From positions 1-64,000 of the forward strand of contig NZ_JAHHDX010000015.1 in NCBI RefSeq assembly GCF_018619335.1: a stretch of DNA of 64,000 nucleotides. The letters run 5' to 3'. Position 1 is the stretch's first letter. Each line of letters opens with the position of its first letter. This document shows, piece after piece, positions 52,891 through 61,528 of the stretch. Origin of the DNA: Alteromonas sp. ALT199. GTDB taxonomy: Bacteria > Pseudomonadota > Gammaproteobacteria > Enterobacterales > Alteromonadaceae. Position numbers and translations under genes: made by a program. The notes beneath the pieces are model-generated. The model worked only from the letters and a program-made list of their open reading frames with translations, was not told the DNA's origin and did not search any database.

Positions 52891-54909
52891 CTAGCTTTGT
52901 GTCGCTGTAGCGTTGGCTTTTTTAAGATGTTTACTCAGGAATTTGATAAGCGCATTGTAGTATTTTGCTTCGTCTTCTACATAGTCGAAACCATGCCCTA
53001 CGTCGTCAAAAACCATCCACTCATGCTTAATATTGTTATCTTTCAAGGCAAAGTGCAGGCGATAAGCGTGCTCTATATCAACTACAGTGTCATCGGTACC
53101 ATGTGCGATAAAAACAGGCTTAGTGATACCTTTGAATTGATACAAAGGCGAGTATTTAAATAACTCTTCTTTTTGCGTATTAGGGTTACCAATGATCTCG
53201 GTTAATATCGTCATAATATCGTCGTTTTGTACGTCACTTCGCTGAAACTGCAGTGCAAGGTCAGTAACTCCGGCAAATGAGGCAGCGCACTGATACAGTT
53301 CAGGAGAGCGAATAATACTGTACAATGCCGAGTAACCACCGTAGCTGCCTCCAATAATACAAACATTGTTTGCATCGACTTCATAGTGCGTCTTGGCGTA
53401 TGACAATGCTTGTTCAATATCATCTTCAATAAGGCGTCCCCACTGTTGCATGCCTTGTTGTTTAAATGATTTTCCGTAACCTGACGACCCTCTATAGTTG
53501 ACTTGTAAAGTTGCGAAACCGGCATCAACCAGTACTTGAATGCTGCCAGAGTAGTGACGAGAATCATTTACGCCAATAGGGCCGCCATGAGGGATAACAA
53601 CTAATGGTGGGTTTTGAACCTCTGGCAATGTAAGAAAGGCTTCCAACCCTACTCCGTCTTCCGACTGAAGTTTCAATAGTGCTGTTTTGCTAAGTTTCTT
53701 GTTCGAAAGCCAAGGATATAAATCGACTAGGTGAGTAAAAGTGTCACTTTGGCGATTGTAATGGAAGATTTGCTCTGGATTAGCGCTGTCATCTGCAACA
53801 AAAAGGATATTATCTCCCGAAGTGTCCATGTCTATAGCGTAAATACCATCAATTTGAGACATGGTTTTTAGGCGAGTGGTTAGCTCGTTGTAATTATCGG
53901 AAAAGTAGAGTTGCTTGCCCATTCCTTTTTCAAGGAAAGATACGCCAATAATCTCTTTGGTTTCAGGGTGTCTTATAACGCTTTTTAGATCATAGCTAGG
54001 GTGCTCAAATATAATGCCATCAAACTGTTTATTTTGAATATTAAAGCGTCTTAAATTGATTTTATCGCTGCGATGGTTAGTTAACACGTACAGTTCATCT
54101 CCCGACTCACTGCCTCCCACTACTTTAACCGCGTCATTTTTATCGCTTTTCCACATTTCCTTATAGCGATATTTACGAGGCTTTGATCCGGTTCTTGCGA
54201 AAATTTCGGTTATACCATTAAAGGTTCTGCTCCCCCCTAATCGCCATCCTTTTGCATCAAATATCCAGTCTTGTAAGTCTGGTCCTGACTTATTCAGTTT
54301 GAATTTGCGCCGAAAGTTACTTTCTTTGATTTTCTTCGACAAATCTAAGTTAAAAAGGTCAACATAGTAGTCGTATTCATCATCATCTTCATAACGAGCA
54401 AAAATAGCGTTAGATGGCTTATTTGGAAGCGTGTCTACCCAATGACCAGGTTGTGAAATGTATGATAAACGAAACGGCGGATTTGGTGTTTTAGTACGGT
54501 CAGCAAACTCAACAATCACATAACGATGGAATCGACCGTTGGAGTATTGTTTCAATGAAATAAAATTATCGGAGAGCCATACTAATTCGGCAATGTAATT
54601 GAAGTGCCGTTCCCACGACGTTATTCTGTTTGAATGCTGAACATGCATTTGTTGACGCTCAAACGTGATAGGGTCATCTTTGGTGCCACGCACTAGATCG
54701 TGAATGATTAAATTGTATGAATCACTTTTAGGTTCGATATAGGCAATGGCCGTACCGGAAGGGTTTACTGAAAACAGTTTATATTTTGCGTCTTTGAAAA
54801 AAGACTCGGTCTGGAATTCAGAGGCTTTTGGCGTTTCAGCATGAGTATGCGGCGAGCCAAGGGTGAAAAAAAACAGTGAAAGAGTAAGCAGCAGTTTATT
54901 AATCGTCAT
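52891..54909 (-). CDS. secreted S9 family prolyl oligopeptidase-like peptidase
   Basis: Serine peptidase of 672 residues with a signal peptide (about 1-24, ending PHTHA). The N-terminal part (about 30-420) is a beta-propeller-like region with repeated W/Y-rich strands. The catalytic alpha/beta-hydrolase domain covers about 430-660: Ser in GGSYGGYSALYSI (near 520), Asp in AHGTDDTVVDIEHA (near 610) and His in DVGHGFDYVED (near 645). QVNYRGSSGYGKSF is a family signature. It probably acts on peptides in the periplasm. GGGGAC before ATG 54909 lies inside the end of the preceding gene, only four bases away, so both are probably cotranscribed. Confidence 0.92.
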   Translation of the reverse strand: MTINKLLLTLSLFFFTLGSPHTHAETPKASEFQTESFFKDAKYKLFSVNPSGTAIAYIEPKSDSYNLIIHDLVRGTKDDPITFERQQMHVQHSNRITSWERHFNYIAELVWLSDNFISLKQYSNGRFHRYVIVEFADRTKTPNPPFRLSYISQPGHWVDTLPNKPSNAIFARYEDDDEYDYYVDLFNLDLSKKIKESNFRRKFKLNKSGPDLQDWIFDAKGWRLGGSRTFNGITEIFARTGSKPRKYRYKEMWKSDKNDAVKVVGGSESGDELYVLTNHRSDKINLRRFNIQNKQFDGIIFEHPSYDLKSVIRHPETKEIIGVSFLEKGMGKQLYFSDNYNELTTRLKTMSQIDGIYAIDMDTSGDNILFVADDSANPEQIFHYNRQSDTFTHLVDLYPWLSNKKLSKTALLKLQSEDGVGLEAFLTLPEVQNPPLVVIPHGGPIGVNDSRHYSGSIQVLVDAGFATLQVNYRGSSGYGKSFKQQGMQQWGRLIEDDIEQALSYAKTHYEVDANNVCIIGGSYGGYSALYSIIRSPELYQCAASFAGVTDLALQFQRSDVQNDDIMTILTEIIGNPNTQKEELFKYSPLYQFKGITKPVFIAHGTDDTVVDIEHAYRLHFALKDNNIKHEWMVFDDVGHGFDYVEDEAKYYNALIKFLSKHLKKANATATQS

Positions 54910-54913
54910 TATT

Positions 54914-55462
54914 CTAGTCCCCGCTTTTTTCAGAATGTTTTAAGTAGAAATCGATATAATGATCGTCGGGGTATAAGCCGTTAGCGATGTCGTATTTATC
55001 AGCGAATTGAGAAAAATCTTGTTCGAGGATTTTGAGAATGATAGAGGTGCGATTGAGTACTTTTATTGTTGCTTGGCTTCCCAACCTCTCTATCATAAGT
55101 AGGCCGGTATAGTTGAGTTTGCCTGGCTGAACAGTAAAGGTAAGGTCTAAGCTTTCTAGGTCCATGTAGCTTTCAAGTAAGTTTCCTTTTGACAACGAAC
55201 CGGTACGTTCGAACACTCTGTCCCACGTGTAGGTACCTGCAGGTAGTTTAATCACATCAATGTGCTGTGAGTGATTAAGAGGGCCAAATGTATATTTGTT
55301 CGTTAAGCCACTACCTTTAAGTACTACGCTCTCTGTATAGCCCTTAGAATATAGTGCAATAATTGCGTAGCCTTCATCAGGTTCTAGTGGTTCAACTGTG
55401 GTTGTGTTGGCTATGAGTGGAGTGGAAAATACGACAAGCAATAGTACGAGTACAGCTTTCAT
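54914..55462 (-). CDS. unknown exported protein, partner of the S9 peptidase gene
   Basis: Unrecognised protein of 182 residues. A signal peptide covers about 1-18 (MKAVLVLLLVVFSTPLIA). The mature part starts with a Pro/Glu-rich strip (TVEPLEPDEGYAIIALYSKG) and then beta-rich segments (GTYTWDRVF, LTFTVQPGKLNYTGLLMIER), reminiscent of small DUF2846-like periplasmic proteins, though not firmly assigned. AAGGG precedes the ATG by about nine bases. It is directly upstream of the secreted S9 peptidase gene with a four-base gap. A role next to the peptidase is inferred from linkage alone. Confidence 0.65.
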   Translation of the reverse strand: MKAVLVLLLVVFSTPLIANTTTVEPLEPDEGYAIIALYSKGYTESVVLKGSGLTNKYTFGPLNHSQHIDVIKLPAGTYTWDRVFERTGSLSKGNLLESYMDLESLDLTFTVQPGKLNYTGLLMIERLGSQATIKVLNRTSIILKILEQDFSQFADKYDIANGLYPDDHYIDFYLKHSEKSGD

Positions 55463-55576
55463 TACTTCATTCCCTTGATGGTTTATTATTTATCACAAGT
55501 TTCTTATGTGAGCGTTTTTGACAACACTACAAATTACGATTCGTAAAATCAACTAAGTGAAAACAATTTACTTCTT

Positions 55577-56284
55577 TTATTTTAAATGTCGCCCGCCATT
55601 AAGGTGCAATGTTTGGCCTGTGACGTAATCGCTATCGAATAAGTAATTCATGGCCTTTACGGCTTCTTTTGCGCCAGGAACCATTTCAAGTAAAGACTTC
55701 TTTAACGCTTTTTGCTTGTAAGCATCGTCGTCGCCTTCGTTGAACATGAGTAAAGCAGGTGCAATGCTATTCACTTTCACTTGTGGCGCTAGCTTTTTGG
55801 CAAAGGATAGGGTGAGATTGTGCAACGCAGCTTTGCTTGCCGCATAAGCCATGTGCTTTTCACTGCCAGTATCTTGCACATAATCAGTCATATGAATAAT
55901 GTCAGCTTGCACTTCACAACCGCACAGTGCTTCTTCTAATGCTAAATTAATGCGATAGGGGGCAACCGCATGAATCATCATCATGCGTTCCATTAACTCT
56001 TGCTTATTACTATTATCTTTCTCTTGTGCCCAATCTGATGCGTTGTGAATGATCCCCCGATAGGTTTTACTGATTGCCTTAATCTCATCAATTGCTCGAT
56101 CAATAGCCGGCTCAGTGCTAAAATCCGCCTGTAAAACTGTTGCGCCTTTATCCTTAAGCATTGCAATACTCGAGCGATGCGTTCGATAAGTCACAACAAC
56201 GCGATGTCCTTTTGCAAGTAAACTTTCGGCCATCGCCAAGCCCAACCGTTGGCTGGCGCCTGTTATTAGTACAGGTGAGTTCAA
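55577..56284 (-). CDS. folM: dihydromonapterin reductase FolM
   Basis: Short-chain dehydrogenase/reductase of 235 residues that makes tetrahydromonapterin, and to a lesser degree tetrahydrofolate, with NADPH. The cofactor loop VLITGASQRLGLAMAE (about 5-20) and the catalytic YAASKAAL (Tyr-xxx-Lys, about 153-160) are present. The conserved FolM segments IHNASDWAQEK and HMTDYVQDTGSEKHMAY identify the subfamily. The start is TTG 56284, with AAGGA seven bases upstream. It is divergent from folE, which makes the pterin precursor, so the pair is a coherent pterin unit; folX is not seen. Confidence 0.92.
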   Translation of the reverse strand: MNSPVLITGASQRLGLAMAESLLAKGHRVVVTYRTHRSSIAMLKDKGATVLQADFSTEPAIDRAIDEIKAISKTYRGIIHNASDWAQEKDNSNKQELMERMMMIHAVAPYRINLALEEALCGCEVQADIIHMTDYVQDTGSEKHMAYAASKAALHNLTLSFAKKLAPQVKVNSIAPALLMFNEGDDDAYKQKALKKSLLEMVPGAKEAVKAMNYLFDSDYVTGQTLHLNGGRHLK

Positions 56285-56446
56285 GATAGTGTCCTTCTTT
56301 TCTAAGAGGTAACAGTTTTATTATTCCGTGCTAAACGCACGTAAGGTAGCAACAACATTAAATAAAAGTCATGTTGTCGTATAACCGAACTTTTACGATT
56401 TGAAAGGCGTATTAGTTCAAAAAAAGCAGTAACAACGGATAAAACA

Positions 56447-57130
56447 ATGTTAGCAAAAGAAGCGGTAATTGTGCGTGATGCACTAGACCCCTCTATATCA
56501 GAGCCGGCACAACGTGTACGTGAAGCATTAGAAGCCAAGGGGCTAGAAACGCCTATGGTGGTTAATGGTCTTTCTGACGAACAAAAGCGCAAACGAATTG
56601 AAAGTGCGATGCGTGACGTAATGGACACGCTTGGACTTGACCTTACTGATGACAGCTTGTGCGACACGCCTACACGCATCGCCAAAATGTACGTCAATGA
56701 GATTTTCGGTGGCTTGGATTACCGCAAGTTTCCAAAGATTACTGCTATCGAAAACAAAATGCAGATCGACCAGCCTGTACAGGTGTCCGACATCAGCTTA
56801 ACAAGTACGTGCGAACATCATTTTGTGACTATTGATGGTATGGCTACAGTGTCTTACATACCCAAAGATACTGTGATTGGTCTTTCAAAGATAAATCGTC
56901 TTGTAGGCTTCTTTGCTCAACGCCCTCAGGTACAAGAGCGTTTAACACAGCAAGTGTTGGTTGCACTGCAAACTTTAACGAACTCAGAAGATGTTGCTGT
57001 AAGTATTAACGCTACGCACTACTGCGTAAAGGCGAGAGGGATTCGAGACACTAATTCCTACACGAAAACGTCAGCATTGGGCGGTCGCTTTTTAACGGAT
57101 AATGAATTGAAGCGAGAATTTTTCCGCTAG
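56447..57130 (+). CDS. folE: GTP cyclohydrolase I FolE
   Basis: Homodecameric enzyme of 227 residues that opens GTP to 7,8-dihydroneopterin triphosphate, the first step of folate and pterin synthesis. The zinc ligands are Cys and His in [15 protein letters not shown] (about 121-135) and Cys in [13 protein letters not shown] (about 187-199). [20 protein letters not shown] and [20 protein letters not shown] are family signatures. The start is preceded by AACGGATAAAACA. It is divergent from folM and ends with a strong terminator. Confidence 0.96.
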   Translation: MLAKEAVIVRDALDPSISEPAQRVREALEAKGLETPMVVNGLSDEQKRKRIESAMRDVMDTLGLDLTDDSLCDTPTRIAKMYVNEIFGGLDYRKFPKITAIENKMQIDQPVQVSDISLTSTCEHHFVTIDGMATVSYIPKDTVIGLSKINRLVGFFAQRPQVQERLTQQVLVALQTLTNSEDVAVSINATHYCVKARGIRDTNSYTKTSALGGRFLTDNELKREFFR

Positions 57131-57162
57131 CTAAGCGCTAGAAAGTACCTGTTTCAGAAATC

Positions 57163-57196
57163 AAAAGCCGTTTCATCATAATGAAGCGGCTTTTTT
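57163..57196 (+). terminator. rho-independent terminator after folE
   Basis: AAAGCCGTTTCAT and ATGAAGCGGCTTT pair (13 bp with one G-T) over a CATA loop and run into a T tract to 57196. It ends folE and lies 20 bases before the stop of the leftward CPXCG gene. Confidence 0.88.
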
Positions 57197-57217
57197 GTTT
57201 ATATTTGTTTATGGTTA

Positions 57218-57427
57218 TTACTTGATAACAAGTTCTGTATCTAAGGCATCCACAATAAGATTAATGCGTCCACCAATACCATCGGCAGGGGTTAGACTAA
57301 GTACCTTATTGCAACATTCACAAGATTCATGTTGCTCGTGATACATGTCGCGAGCACTGTTCAGTCGAAAATCATTAATTGCACCGCAGTAGGGGCACAT
57401 GTATTCCAATGCTTTAATACTTTGCAT
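57218..57427 (-). CDS. CPXCG-type cysteine-rich small protein
   Basis: Zinc-ribbon-like protein of 69 residues. The motif CPYCG (about 11-15) and the later SCECCNKVLSLTP (about 36-48) match the Cys-rich CPXCG family of unknown role; the cysteines probably bind Zn2+. The open frame extends upstream to 57610, but that extension (residues with FFLQSFRVGLFLQ) is unlike the family. ATG 57427 is preceded by CGGATAAAACG, the same initiation region as folE, so the short form is chosen. It is a single gene. Confidence 0.7.
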   Translation of the reverse strand: MQSIKALEYMCPYCGAINDFRLNSARDMYHEQHESCECCNKVLSLTPADGIGGRINLIVDALDTELVIK

Positions 57428-57862
57428 CGTTTTATCCGTTACCATGTTTAACATATCCATATGACGTAAGTTGAAATCCGCTGTGTGAAAAAAGTAGTTT
57501 GTATTGCTTCTATGCATTAACTTTGTCAGACCCATTTGTAAGAATAAACCTACGCGAAAGCTCTGCAAAAAGAACCACGCCACATCAAATCTGCAAAAAA
57601 CAAACCACACACATTAGTGTAGTGCCACTTTCACGTTGAAAGGCCTTTAAACAAGCTGAGTTACTGTAAGACCGTGTTATTGCGCAAAAGGATAGGTGAA
57701 CAATCCGCCTATGATAAAAGTATAGTCGGTAATTCTTTTACTGCCTTTGTAATTCGCGGATTACTTAGTAAGTAGTTGGCGACAAAGATAATTAAATTTG
57801 TCGGCGATAACTCACCCGTCACGGAGCTCGCAATAGGTGGGTTACCGCGTATTAGAGGTTTG
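57428..57862. other. 435-base intergenic region between CPXCG and amylosucrase genes
   Basis: No further gene is seen once the short start of the CPXCG protein is used. CTTTCA-CGT-TGAAAG (57628-57642) is a small palindrome. CGACAAA / TTTGTCG flanks a 10-base AT loop near 57780-57803, and TAACTCACC / GGTGGGTTA pair with one G-T across a 21-base loop near 57808-57846. The last two might stop leftward amylosucrase transcripts, but neither has a T tract. Upstream signals for the CPXCG gene would also lie here. Confidence 0.4.
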
Positions 57863-59812
57863 TTAGTTAGCTAAGAGCCATAGCTGCTGAAAGGGAGCAA
57901 GCACAAGAGGTGCTGCTTCCATTTTTACATTAACGCCTGACAGCAAATCTACGCTTGACGTGAAGCATACTGTCGTCAAAAGGGAACGCTGAAGCTGCTG
58001 CTCGTGTTCACTGAAATTACAAACGACGAGGAGTTTTTCACCTTTGGCATTTTCTCGCATGAAAGCAAAGCAATGTTGATTATCAGCATCCAATATATGT
58101 GTTTGAGCTTGACCAAAAATGGCGTACTGTTTTCTAATCTCAATCATCTTTTGTAAGCCTGTAAATACGCGAAGGCTTGCCATTTCCGCTGGGCTTGTAG
58201 GTGCTGTTTGACCTAACGCTAGAGCAGCGTCGTCATTACTAACCGAAATACGATTAACCCATCTGTCATCATGTTTTTTGCTTTCGTCAAATCGGTAACT
58301 GTAGTCATTGAGCTTTCCAATTTCATCGCTTGAATACAGCAACGGGATACCACCTATGCTGAACGTTATCCCATATAACAACAACATACGCTTCACTGCT
58401 TCTTCAATACCTTGCGCGTCATTAGATTGCAGTGCGCCTTCTAGCCCGCATAAAGAGGCTAATGAACCACATACACGACAATCCCCGTTACTCGGGTTTT
58501 CCGCAAACGGCACACCGTTCGCAAAACTTCCTTCAAAACGGCCGGTGTAGAACTGATTAAGGAAGTAACGATGGTCGAACGGGTTAATATCTAATTCGTT
58601 AGCGACAGCATCGTCAAAGGTCCAACCTATATCATCATGGCAGCGCACGTAATTCACCCAAGTGCATTTGTCTGAAATAGCAAAGCTCTTTTTCATTGAT
58701 TGTGTGAGTAGGTGGGTTTTGCGCGTAGCTAAAGAGTTCCAGAGTAGCGCCATTAACAAGGGGTTATAGGACAGCTGACACTCATCTTTATCGATATATT
58801 TAACTACTTCATCTGGATGGACGATAGCTTCGGATTTAAAAACCACCGCTGGCGCAACAATTTGTAGACAACAATTAAACGCTTGAATAAGTACGTGTGC
58901 CTTCTCTTGGTTCTCGCAATCTGTACCAAGTTCTTTCCAAATAAATGCTAATGCGTCTAAACGCAGGGCGGCGCTACCAACGTTAGCCAAAAATAGCATT
59001 TCAGAGGCAATGGCGTTGAATACTTCAGGGTTGCTGTAGTTTAAATCCCACTGAAAGCTGTTGAAGGTCGTCCAAACCCATTTTTCAATTTGCTCATTAT
59101 AGGTAAAGCTACCCCTTCTAACTTGAGGGAAAATTTCTCTTAGCGTTTGTTCATATTGGTCGGGAATGGTCCTGTCATCAAACAAGTAATAATAATTTTG
59201 ATATTGCTTGTTGCCACTTAGCGCGGCTTTTGCCCACGCATGTTCGTCAGATGTGTGATTAAAAACAAAGTCTAACACAAGGTTGATCCCTTCCTTTTGT
59301 AGGGCAGACGCAAGCTTCTCCAAATCTTTCACGGTGCCTAAAGAGGGGTTTACCTTGCGATAGTCCGATACGGCATAGCCGCCATCACTATCTCCTTTAG
59401 GCGCGTCGTATAAAGGCATGAGGTGTACATAAGTTACACCGAGTGCTTTAAAGTAGGGAATTTTATCGTGTAAGTCATTCAACGTAGGCCCCATTAAATC
59501 CACATAGCAAGCCATACCTACCTGCTGTTGATCGCGATACCATAGGGGAGATTTCAGCTTTTCATTATCGAGTTTTTTTAACGAAGGCTTACGACTTTTC
59601 AATCCATCTCTTAATATTTCAATAAGTTTTTGTAAATGAAAATAGCAGTCATACTGATGTCCATAAACATAAGTATAGTTCTTGAAAAGGCGGGGGAAGT
59701 GAGCCTTTAATCGCTTATTAAACGTAGCCGCATCCTTCTTTGTGAGGCCCGATAAATCAGTGGATGCTAGGATGCGCTCCAAACAAAGACTACTGCTGGC
59801 AGCATAACTCAT
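57863..59812 (-). CDS. amylosucrase (GH13)
   Basis: Glycoside hydrolase family 13 enzyme of 649 residues matching amylosucrase, which builds an alpha-1,4-glucan from sucrose and releases fructose. The N-terminal helical domain (about 10-90) is amylosucrase-like. The barrel shows YVHLMPLYDAPKGDSDGGYA, LDFVFNHTSDEH, the nucleophile Asp in ALRLDALAFIWKELG, the acid Glu in VFKSEAIVHPDEVV, and the third Asp in YVRCHDDIGWTFDDA. The longest frame starts at TTG 59824, but GGAG six bases before ATG 59812 supports the ATG. The enzyme has no signal peptide. It is divergent from an MFS transporter, so a sucrose uptake/use role is likely. Confidence 0.9.
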   Translation of the reverse strand: MSYAASSSLCLERILASTDLSGLTKKDAATFNKRLKAHFPRLFKNYTYVYGHQYDCYFHLQKLIEILRDGLKSRKPSLKKLDNEKLKSPLWYRDQQQVGMACYVDLMGPTLNDLHDKIPYFKALGVTYVHLMPLYDAPKGDSDGGYAVSDYRKVNPSLGTVKDLEKLASALQKEGINLVLDFVFNHTSDEHAWAKAALSGNKQYQNYYYLFDDRTIPDQYEQTLREIFPQVRRGSFTYNEQIEKWVWTTFNSFQWDLNYSNPEVFNAIASEMLFLANVGSAALRLDALAFIWKELGTDCENQEKAHVLIQAFNCCLQIVAPAVVFKSEAIVHPDEVVKYIDKDECQLSYNPLLMALLWNSLATRKTHLLTQSMKKSFAISDKCTWVNYVRCHDDIGWTFDDAVANELDINPFDHRYFLNQFYTGRFEGSFANGVPFAENPSNGDCRVCGSLASLCGLEGALQSNDAQGIEEAVKRMLLLYGITFSIGGIPLLYSSDEIGKLNDYSYRFDESKKHDDRWVNRISVSNDDAALALGQTAPTSPAEMASLRVFTGLQKMIEIRKQYAIFGQAQTHILDADNQHCFAFMRENAKGEKLLVVCNFSEHEQQLQRSLLTTVCFTSSVDLLSGVNVKMEAAPLVLAPFQQLWLLAN

Positions 59813-60119
59813 AGAAAACTCCAAAGTATGACGCGATTAGGCGTCTAATGCCTCTTTCCTTAATGACGGGTTTACAGGCTTTTTAAATTCTGTTAACTTT
59901 TATCTTAAACGATTAAGTCTCTTTTTCCAAGCTAGACTGAAGTTTGATACAAAGCTCAATACCATTTCAGCTATCGAACTTATTACATCGTTATTTTTAT
60001 CGACTAGATATGTGAAATAAGTGAGTACTTCAGGCACCTTATGTCTGCCAAAACTTACGTGTTTTAATAAAGTGTGTGCGGACGTAAAGTATCTTCATGC
60101 CGTTGTTGTGAGACCGACT
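59813..60119. other. 307-base divergent regulatory region, amylosucrase / MFS
   Basis: No gene is seen. It must hold both promoters. Two palindromes stand out: ATTAG-GCGT-CTAAT (59836-59849) close to the amylosucrase start, and CTTAA-ACGA-TTAAG (59904-59917). The second, with a central CG flanked by T/A arms, has the look of a LacI-family operator. No LacI-type regulator gene is in the window. Confidence 0.4.
59904..59917. promoter_or_regulatory. candidate LacI-like operator
   Basis: CTTAAACGATTAAG has 5-bp inverted arms around ACGA, in the middle of the gap between the amylosucrase and MFS genes. It shares AACGATT with the palindrome before the fructokinase gene (40780-40794). Binding by a sugar-responsive repressor is inferred only. 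Confidence 0.35.
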
Positions 60120-61388
60120 ATGCCTAGCCAAGAACGTAGCAGTAGAGTTATCAGGTGGTTAACCTACCTCATGTTTATGATGTTTGCTATGACATCAGAT
60201 TCAGTAGGCGAGATAATCAAAGAAGTAAAAGTGGCTTTCTCTGTCACTAATGCACAAGCGAGCTTAATGCATTCTTTGCCTATGCTGGGTATCGCGTTAT
60301 CTGGCTTATTTTTAGGGTTTTTAGCCGATAAATTAGGTCGTAAGCCAACCATCATCATTGGTTTAGCACTGTTTGGATTAGCATGTTACAGCTTCCTTAT
60401 TGCCAATGACTTTATGTTGATCGTTAGTTTGATGAGCTTGTCGGGGGTAGCCGTTGGTATTTTTAAAACCGGCGCGCTGGCGCTTATTGGTGATATTTCA
60501 ACATCAACAAAGCAGCATACGGCTACGATGAATGGTGCAGAAGCGTTCTTTGGTGTTGGTGCTATTATTGGCCCTCTAATTGTTGCGTATCTTATTCACC
60601 AAGGCGTTGCATGGCAGTGGCTTTACGTCATTGCAGGTGGCGTTTGTACAGTACTTATCATTGTGGCCCTACTGGTTAAGTACCCCACATATACACATGA
60701 TACGTCTTCTGGCAAAAACAAAGTATCGATAGCTCAGAGTTTGAGTCTGCTTAAGAACCCTTATGCCCTGGGATTTTCTGTTGGCGCGTTTTTATACGTT
60801 GCGGCAGAGAGTGCTATTTATGTGTGGATGCCTAGTTACTTGGTGTGCGATGCCACAACACTTAGAGCGACATACGATTGTTATAGTGAGGGTTTCTCTG
60901 AAACCTTAGCTATTTATTCGGTAACCGCATTCTTTATTCTTCGCGCAGCAGGGCGTTTTATTGGAATCTGGATGATGTCTCGATTCAACTGGGCTTTGGT
61001 GTTGATGTTGTTCACTGGAGCCATTGTCTTGTGTTTCGGATTAGGGCTGTGGGGTGGAAAGCAGGTCGCACTCTACTTGTTCCCACTAACAGGCATTTTC
61101 ATGTCAGTGGTATACCCTACGTTCAACTCTAAGGGAATAAGCTGCTTCCCTAAACATCAGCACGGCAGTGTGGCAGGGGTAATATTGTTTTTTACTGCTG
61201 CCGGTGCAGCCGCCGGACCATTTATTATGGGGCTCGTAAGTGACGCTAACGGAGGCGATGCAAAATACGGCTTCATGGTCGCAACAGGCTTCGCCGCTTT
61301 GCTATTTATCGGCTTGGTATACAATTTTATTAAAAACCCTACCAAACAGCGTTTAGCTGAAATTGAAGCGAGTGAGTACGCTAATTAA
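60120..61388 (+). CDS. MFS transporter, probable sugar uptake
   Basis: Major facilitator protein of about 422 residues with 12 hydrophobic segments. The first loop has GFLADKLGRKPTIIIG (about 62-77), the classical MFS GxxxD-xxGRK motif. The helices include MSLSGVAVGIFKTGALALIG and GSVAGVILFFTAAGAAAGPF. An extracellular loop carries two Cys (YLVCDATTL, TYDCYSEGF). The frame opens at 60021, but those 33 residues are unlike MFS starts, and ATG 60120 (MPSQERSSR) is preferred, with a weak ribosome-binding site. Divergence from amylosucrase suggests a sucrose or related sugar substrate. Confidence 0.85.
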   Translation: MPSQERSSRVIRWLTYLMFMMFAMTSDSVGEIIKEVKVAFSVTNAQASLMHSLPMLGIALSGLFLGFLADKLGRKPTIIIGLALFGLACYSFLIANDFMLIVSLMSLSGVAVGIFKTGALALIGDISTSTKQHTATMNGAEAFFGVGAIIGPLIVAYLIHQGVAWQWLYVIAGGVCTVLIIVALLVKYPTYTHDTSSGKNKVSIAQSLSLLKNPYALGFSVGAFLYVAAESAIYVWMPSYLVCDATTLRATYDCYSEGFSETLAIYSVTAFFILRAAGRFIGIWMMSRFNWALVLMLFTGAIVLCFGLGLWGGKQVALYLFPLTGIFMSVVYPTFNSKGISCFPKHQHGSVAGVILFFTAAGAAAGPFIMGLVSDANGGDAKYGFMVATGFAALLFIGLVYNFIKNPTKQRLAEIEASEYAN

Positions 61389-61437
61389 GTGAAACGAGCC
61401 GCGAAGCTAACCGCTCGCTGTACTAGTAATTTTAAAC

Positions 61438-61459
61438 GTGCCGGGCATGAGCTCGGCAC
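61438..61459 (+). terminator. hairpin after the MFS gene
   Basis: GTGCCG (61438-61443) and CGGCAC (61454-61459) pair over a 10-base GC-containing loop about 50 bases after the transporter stop. There is no T tract, so termination is uncertain. Confidence 0.35.
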
Positions 61460-61528
61460 TGGTGTTTCAGCACGTTGTTGTTTAAGCTTCACCTAATTCC
61501 CTCTCATACAAATCTATAGCAATAGCCC

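Noticed and set aside
56302-56697. A 131-codon minus-strand frame over the folM-folE gap and the folE start
   Set aside because: It overlaps the well-supported folE N-terminus and has a Ser/Arg-rich composition typical of antisense frames.
57428-57610. N-terminal extension of the CPXCG protein
   Set aside because: The 61 extra codons are unlike the short family, and a good initiation region lies before ATG 57427.
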